From: Hericium rajendrae
Taxonomy: Eukaryota; Basidiomycota; Agaricomycetes; Russulales; Hericiaceae
Reading direction: 5' to 3'
DNA: 64,000 nucleotides
NCBI GenBank assembly: GCA_033439255.1
Contig: CM065891.1
Coordinates: 620,001 to 684,000 of the forward strand
Numbering within the stretch: position 1 is the first letter of the stretch; each line of letters begins with the position of its first letter. A model generated the notes under the pieces. That model searched no databases. It worked only from the letters and a program-made list of their open reading frames with translations, and was not told the origin of the DNA. The position numbers were made by a program, and so were the translations under genes. This document shows, piece by piece, positions 1-9,271 of the stretch.

Positions 1-46
1 TAATTCTGCATTGGCTGCAAATTTGGAGAATAGAAAGAATCTAAGA

Positions 47-424
47 TCAATGGTGCTCCTCATGATGCTCCTCGTGCCCATGTCCATGGCCATGGCCCTC
101 CCACGGATGCCTCCAGCCCTGCGCACCCAGTCAGTAACATCACAAAGGCAACATGCTTGGAAAGACGCACCAGGAGTTTCGGGCCGTCCTCTCTGTCGAT
201 AAAGGAGGGGGTTGAGCGAGCTGAGGACGCTGCTGAAAGAGAGAAACGCACCTCGCGCGGTAGAAGAGGAAGAACCACATCATCGAGCCGAGCGCTTTGG
301 CGAGGAACTGGTGGCGGAAACCGGGCAGGTGTGGGTGGAACCCTGATGAGCCTATATGCGCCGTCGCCGTCAGTCCTGGAAACCTGTATCCAGTCGAGTA
401 CAACATACCAGCGGGGCCGGCCAT
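47..424 (-). CDS. NDUFB2-like complex I accessory subunit
   Basis: Four small exons (424-409, 351-252, 192-171, 118-47) join through GT-AG introns in phase to give a 69-residue protein with an ATG start and TGA stop. The middle holds one hydrophobic segment, GSMMWFFLFYRAREDGPKLL, followed by GWRHPWEG and a His/Gly/Glu-rich tail (HGHGHGHEEHHEEHH). The order 'hydrophobic MWF segment, charged turn, LLG-x-HPW, acidic or His tail' matches the NDUFB2 (AGGG) family of mitochondrial NADH:ubiquinone oxidoreductase, a single-pass accessory subunit of the membrane arm. The protein is shorter than the human one, and I infer import without a long presequence. Its start lies 182 bp from the start of the divergent gene at 607. 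The exon structure is seen in the sequence; the family call is by motif and was not searched. Confidence 0.68.
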
Positions 425-606
425 GCTTGTTCGATGTGAGGATGTGCTACAGCGTGAGCGGCAGCCGTTGGAAGGAACTCGTCGTACGCGCCGGCACCTG
501 CCGAGCGGGCGCTTCCGCGGCGACCTGCTCGCGCGCCTACCCACTTCGCATGCACAATTCGCGCTCTCCCCCATACCACACCCTCTCTCGACACCGCACG
601 TCGCCC
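425..606. promoter_or_regulatory. Shared divergent promoter region
   Basis: These 182 bp separate the starts of the complex I subunit gene (minus, ATG at 424) and the nuclear-protein gene (plus, ATG at 607). They are GC-rich, and I see no clear TATA box in either direction. Both 5' UTRs and the core promoters must fit here, so the two genes are probably driven from one short bidirectional promoter. This is inferred from position only. Confidence 0.45.
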
Positions 607-3600
607 ATGGCCACCTTGGCCGCGCCCGACACCCCGCGCATCACCTACCACGCGCCCGGCCGCACCTTCGACCGGCTCTTCAAAGGTGCGTCGCGCCTTC
701 CGCCGTTTTGACGCTATGACTGATCGCGTGTGGATCGGCAGAGGCAAGCTTAGCGGAGACGAAGGACGTCGTGCGCGCGAAGCTGCGGCTTGCGCCTGGT
801 GCGCGCGTCGCGCTCACGCAGCTCCGGGACGGGCAGCGGATCGATCTGGAGGACGGTGCGTGCTCTGGTCTATGTGCGTTTGCGTGCGTTAATGTCGGGT
901 GTGTGTGTAGATGGCGATTTTGAGGCGTTGAAGGCGCTTGCGAGTGCGGTGGGGCATGTGGTTGTGCTTGTTTCTGTCGATGGGGAGACGTGGCCGGGCC
1001 TGGATGGTCCGCGCCCTGTGGAAGGGAGCACGGGTGGGCCTGATGCTTTGGTATGCTCGCATAAATTATTTCATGTGTATGAATTGTCTGAAGTGCGAAC
1101 AGGCCACATCAAAGAAAGCACGTCGGCGGGCGCGAAGTGTCGCGCTGCCTGCAGAACTGCCCGCCATGTCTGCCCCCGCCTTTGCCCCCGCATCGGATAC
1201 GGAGAACTCTGGTCCGAAGAGGAAAAAGCGCAGGGTCGTGTTCGACGAGCCTCTTTCAACCTCTGCTAAACCTCTAGTCTCTGATGCTCTGGAGAAAAGG
1301 AAACGGAAGGACAAGGTCAGGGCTGGATCTTCTTCCCAGCCCGACATTGCGCCCGACTCCACCTCGCATGAGATCACGATGCCCAAAACTACTGAAACCC
1401 AGCCTCCACAGCCAGGTCCATCCCGATCACGCTCCGCTACGCGAGAATCTGAAATTCCGCTGGAAAGCGACAAGAAGGTGAAGAAGCACAAAAAGAAAAA
1501 GTCACAGTCAGACGTGGAGGCAACATCGGCTTCATCTGCCATTACCACGACCGAGGAAGCGGTCGTCCCTCTCGCGTCCCGGCCCTCTCCAACCTTAATA
1601 CACCCTCGTGCAAGAGCGCCTTCGCCAGAACGCAAACGCAAACGCAAGCGCCGCACCAGTCCGTCGCCCAGCGAGACTCCGGCTCCTGCTGCTGAAGCCC
1701 GGTCGTTAGAGCCACCCAAGAAGAAGAAAAAGAAGAACAAGCACAAGGCAGCTGCGGATGTCACTTCTGCTTCTGTACCTCCGTCGCCGAAAGGTGAGCA
1801 GGTGGAACGCGAGGAGTCTGTGCAGGCGCCCGCGGCTTCGGAGTCGATCGAGACGCCAGCGAAGAAGAAAAAGAAGAGCAAGCAAACGGGAGATGTGGAT
1901 ATTCTGTCGCCGCAGAAGGATGTGCATGCGGAGGGCGAGGAGCCAGTGCAGGCTCTCGCAGCTTCAGAATCGATCGAGACACCGGCGAAGAAGAAAAGGA
2001 AGAACAAGCGTGCACAGGATGCCGGTGCTCCCTCGGCCTCCGCGTCTCCCTTGCCGACGGATGCGCACGCCAGGGGCAACGAAGCCTTGAAGGCTCTCGC
2101 AGCTCTTGTTGCAGCTCCGGAGTCGGTCGAACCAGCCGCGAAGAAGAAAAAGAAGAGCAGGCATACGGACGTGGATCCTGCTTCGATTCCTCTGCCTCCT
2201 TCCCCGAAGATAGATGCGCATACAGAGGTCGAAGATTTGTCTAAAGCCCCTGCAGATTCGGTGGTCTCTGAACCTCACGAGGGCTTGGAACCCAAGGTCA
2301 AGAGGAAGAAGTCGAAAGCTCGCCTGGACGCCTCTCCAGAACAGGATACAGAAGTCGAGGAGCCTTCGAAGGCTCCTGCAGATTCGGGGATCTCGGAACC
2401 TCAGGAGGACGCGGGAGGCAAAGTCAAACGGAACAAGTCGAAAGCCCGCCTGGACGCCTCTCCAGAACAGGATTTGGTCTCTTCCACAGCTCCTACAGAG
2501 CCTGAACGCAGCGCATCTGTCGGCAAGCTCAAGAACCGAAAATCGAAAGCCTTTTTGCCCGAGCCTGCTGCAGATGCCGACGCACAAATATCAGTGCCAG
2601 TCGCGGATACGGCAGAACCAAAACGCGGGAGACCAAAGTCGAGACCACGATGGGCCGAGGTGTCTGCTATGCACGTCGAGCAGCCGATGTCGATATCTGC
2701 GCCGCAGAACGCAAGCTCAGAATCAAAGCGTGAAAGGCGAAAATCGAAGCCGCCTGTGGCAGAGCAGTCGCTTTCTGCGTCTGCACCGCAAGGCCCCAAG
2801 GCTTCAAAACAGCATCCAACGGACAACTTCGAATCGTCATCAGGTAAATAACTACTCCATTCCCATTTCGTCCTACTCTCACCGCCCGCGTACGTAGCAG
2901 GACACCCGAAAGCGAAGAAAGGCAAAAAATCACAGGGCCCGGTCGATCCCTCACGCCTGCAGGCGCTCGAAGCCGACTTGCAGGCTGCCTTTGACCTCGT
3001 CGTGCATGGCAAGACTGCCACCGCATCCCTGCCCGCGCCGAAGCCTGCTGAAGCGCCGTCCCAGCCTAAACCTACCCAGTCGTCGGCCCAGCCTAAGCCC
3101 GCCGAGTCACCGTCCCAGCATCCGCCGCCGCCCGTCAGGAAGAGACTGAGCAAGTCGAGGCTGAACGTATCGTGGGGCCCTGCGGATCTTGCGAAGGGCG
3201 CGTCGCCTGAGCCGGAAGCGCCGGATTCTGAGGGTGAGGAGGCTGTGCCGATTGTGGACAAGTCTGTTGATGTGGTTGAGAAGCCGGTGGAGGAGGCTGA
3301 GGTGGAGGAATCTGAAGATGAGGAGGAAGTTGAGGCGGGTGAGGCGGACGAGAAGTCGATGGAGGATGCTGAGGAGGAGATGGAGGATGCTGAAGAGGAG
3401 GTTGAGGCAGGTGATACAGGCAAGGCCCAGATGTCAGCTTCTACGCCATCCGCTGTGATCATCTCGCCTTCAATCAGTCGGACTGGCACCTCTGCAATGG
3501 AGGGGATCCAACGGCTGTCCACACCGACGTTCCCGGCTGGGACAATGATATCGGAGGTGACGATCGAGAGCCGGGACGAAGGCAGCAGCAATGAGGGCTC

Positions 3601-6000
3601 AGACTCAGAGTCCGATGACGAGGAAAATGAAGTAGAACACGAAAACAGCGGAAAGGAGGACGAGGAGGAGCCTGCGCCCGCGCTGACGCAGGGCTCTGTG
3701 CAAAGTGAAGGACCATCCTCTGCACTACCGCCACCCTCATCTTACGACGACCAACTAGAAGCCCTCATTCGCGGCCCACAGCGATCCGGCCCGCGGCGCA
3801 GCGTGCTGGACGACTTACCTTCGGAGTCTACGACGGAGGATGAGTCGGACAAGGATGAGTCGCCGCTTCCGGTTATGGAGGAGGAAGAGGAAGAAGACGA
3901 GGCGAAGGAGCGGTCTAAGAGCTTCAAGAAGGCACGTTCGGCGTCTTCATCGGACACAGAGCCGGAGACTGAGGCTGAAGTTGATGAGCCACCAATCTTT
4001 ATGGATGGGTCGCAGGAAGTGCCGCCTGTCGAACCTGTGAGTGCTAGTCTTTTTCACTTGCAGACGTAGCTGACGGTGGTGCTAAGTCGCCGCCTGCCTT
4101 TATGGAGGATACCCTGCAGGAACCTGAAGAGGTGGATGAAAAGGAACCGTCATTTGAGGTGGAGGACAATGTTCCTGAGTCCCCGGCTGACAACGACGCA
4201 CCATCGGACAGGGCGTCTGAGCATTCTACGAGCAATGCGCAGACCGCTGTTGATGGGCACACGAGCGACAAGGCCGCGCTGCTTTCGCCTGTCCTTGCAC
4301 CTACAGCAGTCGGACCGGAGCCTGAACTCCAGGCAGAGACTCAGCGACGTTCGGTGTCCCCAGACTCCGAAACGACGGTTAAGGGAGGGGAGGATCGTGA
4401 GGCACAGGCGACGAAGGAACCGGAGACGTCAGAACAGTCTGCTTCCCGGGACGTTGACACAGCTGCGAACGATGCAGTGATATCCGAGCCGACTTCTCCA
4501 GTCGTTGACCACGAGCCGGAGGGCCAGCAACCTGTCGCCAAGCCCATTCAAGCAGAGGGCAACGCGTCGCAAGCGTCGTCTATTGCAGATGAAGAGAGTC
4601 AACAACCATCCTTTGCAGACGACACAGCAACTCAGGAGCCGTCGACTGCAGGGAATAACGACGAAATCGAGTCCATCGAGCCTGCAGACGACCTGGAAGA
4701 GCGTCGGCGCCGAGCCCCAGAACCGGACGACGATCCCATCGAATTCGATCTCACGCAGCGCGCTGGCGCCGCCATGCGCACGCCTTCGCCTGCGGCCGCG
4801 TCATCCCGCCCGGGCACCATCCAGCGCATGAAGGACCGCAACGGGAAGCGTGTCAGCCTAGGCATTGGCCTCCCGGTTCTTGCTTCACAAACGTCGGAAA
4901 CTGCAAACAATGCAACAAATGTGCCTGCGCGCAGGTCGGGCCGTCTCGCGAGCCGTCCGTCTGGATCCCAGGCTTCATCGCACGAGGCTGCACCTGCACC
5001 TGTATCTGCACCCGCGCCCGTGCCCGCGTCCAAACGTCGTGGCCGTCAGCCATTGTCAGAGAAAGAGAAGGCGAATAGGGCGGCTGCCAAAGAGGCGAAG
5101 GCAGCTGCCAGGCAGGCGGAGAAAGAGAAAAAGGCAAGGATCCGCGAGGAGAAAGAAAGGGAAAAGAAGGAGAAGAAAGAGGCTAAGGCAGCAAAGAAGC
5201 CGGCTAGCAAGGCATCGACGGCGCGTAAGGCACCTGCGTCGAAACGCGCTGCGACTCTTCCTCCTCCGCTTGAACCTGAACCTGAACAAACAGCTTCGGC
5301 TGCACCACCAGCTTCAGCTCCACAGCCAGCCTCGCCAACTCCTTCACAGGAAGCTACTCAACAGTCGGTCGTCGCGTGGGCGACTTTGCCCTCGGAATCG
5401 CCTGCACCAGGTCATGAGCCCTCCCAGGTTTCAGCTATCGATCAGCTCAGATCCAGCAGCCCTGCAGCCAATGGAACAATAATTGCAGCCAAAGCGCCCT
5501 CACCCATCCTTGTTCCGGATTCCAGCCAGCCCGTGCATGAATCCTCAGACGACTTCCCATATGAGAATACACCTCTTTTTCTCCCTGGAAGCAGCCAATA
5601 CCCGATCACGCAGTCCGCGGTGAAGCTCTCAAGCTCACCTCGCGCCCGCGCCGCGTCCGAGAACTCCGATTCCGACGACGAGACGCCCCTACCGCAGATG
5701 AAGCGTGCTCCTACGCAACAGCGAGGTCATCCCTTCCGGCGGCTAACGGACATCGCGAGCCAGAGCAGCTTGTTTTTGTCGCCGGGCGTTGTGACGTCCA
5801 CGCCGTACGCGCTAAGGCCGCCACCGGGTCAGAAGCGGATCGATCATAGGCTCGGAGTTGATGATGACGATGATGACGACGACGATAGTTCGGGGTCGGA
5901 CTCGGATGCACCGCCCAAGTCGCACATACCGAAGAATAGGCGGGCGGGGGCGGGTCGGAAGAGTGGGAGGCCGTCGGGTCTGCGGTCGCTGACGCAGTGA
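607..6000 (+). CDS. Long Lys/Ser/Glu-rich nuclear-type protein with N-terminal beta-grasp-like region
   Basis: Modelled exons: 607-685, 742-855, 911-1050, 1103-2843, 2901-4040 and 4064-6000, 1716 residues in one phase. Residues ~1-105 (RITYHAPGRTFDRLF ... GARVALTQLRDGQRIDLED ... DFEALKAL) look like a ubiquitin- or PB1-like fold. The rest is low complexity: repeated KKKKK/KRKRK blocks that resemble nuclear localisation signals, each followed by acidic Ser/Pro stretches; an acidic region (~3250-3990); and a Lys/Glu/Ala coiled-coil-like block near 5040-5210. It ends in a basic GRKSGRPSG tail. I do not recognise the family; a nuclear or nucleolar scaffold is an inference. Odd point: the best donor at 4037 (GTGAGT) would lead straight into TAG, so the in-frame model needs the weaker donor at 4041. 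Use of the first donor would give a protein of ~1070 residues. Confidence 0.6.
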
Positions 6001-6365
6001 GAACGTTCGTAGGACTGGATCTATGCTCAGGTGGGATATCTCTTGCGGAAGGAACGTATGCACTGATTATACTTCTTGAATACGTATGATTTCTTGATGT
6101 TACCCTCGTCAAGTCTACTGTCTTTGCGGCTCTTCTGCTCGTAATCATTTCTCTCATCGCTCCGTCATGCCGGCTTTTGATTTTTACTCGAAGTGCATCA
6201 CACTAGTTCCATATACTTCTTCTAATAATGCCGTGGGGCTTATACTTCGACTCATCGATATCATCGATATCATCCCGGTATGAGCGCTCTGCTCGACAAG
6301 AGACTTACGATAAGGTAACGCCACACTGCTCGGAAACGTTCTCTTCCACAGCATCCAACATTGTC

Positions 6366-6680
6366 TCAGTCTGCTCCATCGCTGCGCATATTGCCCTCCG
6401 CTGTATCAAGCAACTCTCGAATCACATCCTCAGCATCTTCGACTTTCCTGCGGTAGGCCAATTCGTCATTGCGGGCCACAAATACGACGCTAATTTCTCC
6501 TCATCCGTCCAGTATCGCGAAATGTCATACGATTCCTCCATCTTCTCCTTGCTGAACCTCGTCGAATCTGTCGACAAAATTGCGACCAGCGCTGTAGCGC
6601 AGCGTGTCGGAAGGTGCGAGATGAGCGCTTGGAACAGAGGGATTGTCAGTCCTTCATTTGTCGCCTTCCCTGAGCTGGAT
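6366..6680 (-). pseudogene. Possible C-terminal fragment of an unidentified gene
   Basis: On the minus strand an open stretch starts after an acceptor at about 6680 (reads SSSGKATNEGLTIPLFQALI and on through MEESYDISRYWTDEEKLA). It can be spliced over a short intron to an acidic helix-like tail (KVEDAEDVIRELLDTAEGNM) ending in TGA at 6366-6368. The reading looks protein-like, but the upstream exons would lie under the F-box gene, so this is at most a 3' remnant. The complementary plus-strand frame is also open for 164 codons and looks less like protein. I do not recognise the family. The rest of 6001-6708 holds only the 3' flank of the preceding gene. Confidence 0.25.
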
Positions 6681-6708
6681 CTGACCGGTAATCTTATTGT
6701 ATGGTTAG

Positions 6709-8286
6709 ATGATCCGAATTGAAGGGCTCCTAAAGCACGTCTCGTCCGAGTTTGCCAAACTCATGAATGACTGTCGGACGATCAACCGCATACCTCCCGA
6801 GATCTTGTTGCTCATATTCTCCTTCGCTCGCCGTGGCAAAACTATCTTCAGGGTTTCCCATGTATGCAAGTGGTGGAGACAGCTTTCTGTTTCATCGCCT
6901 GCTTTATGGACTCTGTACAATCCTGGACAATTTCCAGGTCTGAATTTGGTGCTTCAGAGATCCAGGAATGCACTTCTCGACATCCGCGCTCACTCCTTGG
7001 ATTATTCGGCCATAGAATACTTATCGCCCTTGCGTTTCCAACTCGACAGATTGCACATGTTTGATGTCGTCCTCCGATGTCGTCCAACTGACTTCAACAC
7101 CAAAGCCCTCGTGGAAATGTTCTCGTCTGCCGCTATGAATCTGGCACGGCTCTCATTGTCGACCACGAAGGATTATTATCATCATCATTGTTGGGGTGTT
7201 CCTTTTGACAGCCAGGGCGACTACTTCGCATCACTTTTTGGTGGCGACATGCCTCGTTTGAGGATCTTCCGCCTTAACGGCATAGCCATCTGGCCACAGA
7301 TCTCTGGACCTAGTTTGCAATGCCTCGTCCTCGCGAACAGCACCCTTTATATCCCCAGTCTCTTGTCTGCCCTACAAAATTTTCCTTGTCTTGAAGTCCT
7401 TGTGTTGGCTTCAGTATTCTTGCGGGGTCCGCCTAGTCCTCCAGAGTGTATCATTATGATGGAGTGCCTTCGTATACTCCATATGAATGTGGAGACAAGA
7501 ACAGATGATGAATCCATTCAGGCCCACAATTTTCTGTCTAGCCTGGTTCTGCACGCAGGGATTGCTGTGCATCTCACCATCACGAGTCACATCAGAGGCA
7601 TGGGAAGCGAACTCCCTTCGGCCGCAGAGAACTACCGGACGTACACTGTCGATGGCATGCACACGCTCTGTTTCCGCGGGGAAATTATCGCTTCCAATGA
7701 CAGATCGTTTGTCACGTACGATTCCCGGCATCCTGAGTATGTCGTCCCCGACAGGGGAATATTCTTTGGCTGTTTCTACTGCAGACTTGCACACGTCACT
7801 CATTTTATCTTGGAGCCGGGCACGACCCTAGCTCGTGAGTTCGATTGGTCCACTTTCTTTAGGTCGATGCCTTCATTGGGAGAGTTATCCGTGAGCTCTT
7901 TTTCGCAAAATGAATTAGGTCGGATCTGCGATATCCTTTTCGAGGCCGATCCCATCACTCATGCTCCCCGCTATGCGTTGCGGCTTGCGGATATGACTTT
8001 CACAATTCACTTTCGCTGGAGCAACACAACGTGTATAGACCAATTTGTGAAGCTCTTGAACATCCGCTGCGCTTGCGGGTACCCTATCAAGAAGGTGAAA
8101 CTTATCAGTCACGAGGACGAGGTTCCGAAAAGATATGTCAAGCTGATCAAAAAGTATGTACATGACGTGACTTTGAAGTTGCTACCGGACAATGTTTCCC
8201 TGGATGACAGGCAGGAGTCACCAATCCCTGGTCACTTTGTGGAGGTGGAGCCTGACAATATCTACTCAGAATACTTTGATTTCTGA
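6709..8286 (+). CDS. F-box protein
   Basis: A single exon of 525 residues. Residues 26-70 (INRIPPEILLLIFSFA ... FRVSHVCKWWRQLS, then SPALWTLY) are a clear F-box-like domain of the type massively expanded in Agaricomycetes. It would bind Skp1 in an SCF ubiquitin ligase. The remainder is a loose leucine-rich arrangement (RLRIFRLNGI, LQCLVLANSTLYIPSLLSAL, CLEVLVLASVFL) likely to bind the target; the target cannot be read from sequence. No intron is needed and no frame break is seen. An in-frame ATG further in (MNDCRTINRIPPE) could also serve as the start without losing the domain. Confidence 0.8.
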   Translation: MIRIEGLLKHVSSEFAKLMNDCRTINRIPPEILLLIFSFARRGKTIFRVSHVCKWWRQLSVSSPALWTLYNPGQFPGLNLVLQRSRNALLDIRAHSLDYSAIEYLSPLRFQLDRLHMFDVVLRCRPTDFNTKALVEMFSSAAMNLARLSLSTTKDYYHHHCWGVPFDSQGDYFASLFGGDMPRLRIFRLNGIAIWPQISGPSLQCLVLANSTLYIPSLLSALQNFPCLEVLVLASVFLRGPPSPPECIIMMECLRILHMNVETRTDDESIQAHNFLSSLVLHAGIAVHLTITSHIRGMGSELPSAAENYRTYTVDGMHTLCFRGEIIASNDRSFVTYDSRHPEYVVPDRGIFFGCFYCRLAHVTHFILEPGTTLAREFDWSTFFRSMPSLGELSVSSFSQNELGRICDILFEADPITHAPRYALRLADMTFTIHFRWSNTTCIDQFVKLLNIRCACGYPIKKVKLISHEDEVPKRYVKLIKKYVHDVTLKLLPDNVSLDDRQESPIPGHFVEVEPDNIYSEYFDF

Positions 8287-8751
8287 CCTCAGGCGCACAA
8301 CCTCGTTGTGTTCATACTTTTCCGGGTGTGATGAGACTAGAAATATCTCCGAATATCAGCCTATACGTCTGATACACATAGAAAATACTTAAGAGTCGTG
8401 CCCGTGATCCTGTACCTACTGATTTGATGAGGTACTCAAATACACTGTTGCAAGAAATCGTGTTTGGGTTGAATACACAGCAAGTGCGCCATTTGATCAG
8501 AACTTCAAAGTAGGAAAGACAAAGTAAGTCCTCTCGCCTGTGACAATATTGTGCTTTAGTTCTGTACATGCTATCGTGCAGTCAACACGTCACTCCGACG
8601 TTTGACCAGCTTCGCGTTCTGTCGATCGCGTTGCGACCTGCACATTCAACTCGGATACGTACGCGACATCGTGCCAAGTTGGAGCGAATCGGGTGGGGCT
8701 ATTGGATGACTATAAGTCTCCGACCAGGTCCTGCAAGCCTATTGCATCTAT
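8287..8751. other. Intergenic, no gene seen
   Basis: This is 465 bp between the F-box gene and the DIRS retrotransposon region. No open frame, RNA gene, repeat or clear promoter could be supported on either strand. Confidence 0.5.
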
Positions 8752-8757
8752 CTAGTC

Positions 8758-8812
8758 GCGTGTAACGGTTAGGGCAGGACCCCTGCTAATTCGGTCAGAG
8801 GTTCGATCCCAA
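8758..8812 (+). other. tRNA-like A box / B box (tRNA-derived relic)
   Basis: The sequence GTGTAACGGTTAGGG followed about 33 bp later by GGTTCGATCCC has the spacing and wording of a pol III A box and B box. Between them CTGCTAA resembles a Ser-GCT anticodon loop. The acceptor and T stems do not pair, so this is not a working tRNA. It is either a tRNA-derived SINE head or a chance match at the left edge of the DIRS element. Confidence 0.3.
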
Positions 8813-8878
8813 AATGCCAGTTTTCGGGGTCCAGCCGGGGGGCCGATTTCGGGGTTTGGCCTCAGACCTCGACCAAAA

Positions 8879-9271
8879 TTGGCGATTTTCGGGGCGGTTA
8901 GGCATGTCCAGCACTCCCGTTCCAGGGCCTCACGTCCCGAGCGCCGCATCATCGTTGACTCGCGCAATGGTTTTCTGCAGCGAACAGGCGATGGAAAACC
9001 CGTCTGCATGCGCTTCAACCTCGGTTTGCAGTGCACCCGAAGCGGACCGCGGCATCCTACTGTACTATTACGGTCGTAGGCTCAGGTCACAGGTCACAAG
9101 GACCTGTGAGCCTATTTTTTATGTGCTCAGAATATTCTTTCAGAATATTCGGATTTAAAAATCTGGTCACACTCAAAATCGATGAGCCTACGACCGTAAT
9201 AGTACAGTATACATGTCTGTTCGTTATGCAACGACGAGCATCACGGAGCACGGGCGTGCTCTCGCAATTGA
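8879..9271 (+). pseudogene. DIRS ORF1 (zinc-finger gag-like), interrupted by MITE
   Basis: The frame reads basic residues, then GKPVCMRFNLGLQCTRS and PRHP up to 9057, where a MITE with TA duplication starts. After the MITE the same frame resumes as CSLCNDEHHGARAC and ends at TGA 9269-9271. Together the Cys and His residues make the C-x(n)-C-x(n)-H, C-x2-C-x4-H-x4-C arrangement expected at the C-terminus of these nucleic-acid-binding ORF1 proteins. Dropping the MITE and one TA restores the frame exactly. The N-terminus was not located. The ORF overlaps the start of the RT frame. Confidence 0.6.
9060..9207. mobile_element. 148-bp MITE, Tc1/mariner type (TA duplication)
   Basis: It is bounded by TA at 9058-9059 and 9208-9209. 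Its ends are perfect inverted repeats of 25 bp, starting CTGTACTATTACGGTCGTAG at the left and mirrored at the right. The inside is non-coding and holds a smaller inverted repeat built on AGGTCACAGGTC / GACCTGTGAG. TA duplication and short length point to a Tc1/mariner-mobilised MITE. It lies in the zinc-finger codons of DIRS ORF1, so it inserted after the retrotransposon. Confidence 0.85.

Noticed and set aside
6228-6722. Plus-strand 164-codon frame as a gene
   Set aside because: No domain, the minus-strand reading looks more like protein, and the frame runs into the F-box start.
8761-8775. TGTAACGGTTAGGGC shared with the LTR start at 18063, as evidence for a paired 5' LTR
   Set aside because: The identity stops after 15 bases. 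A 15-base match is expected by chance about once or twice in a window this size.
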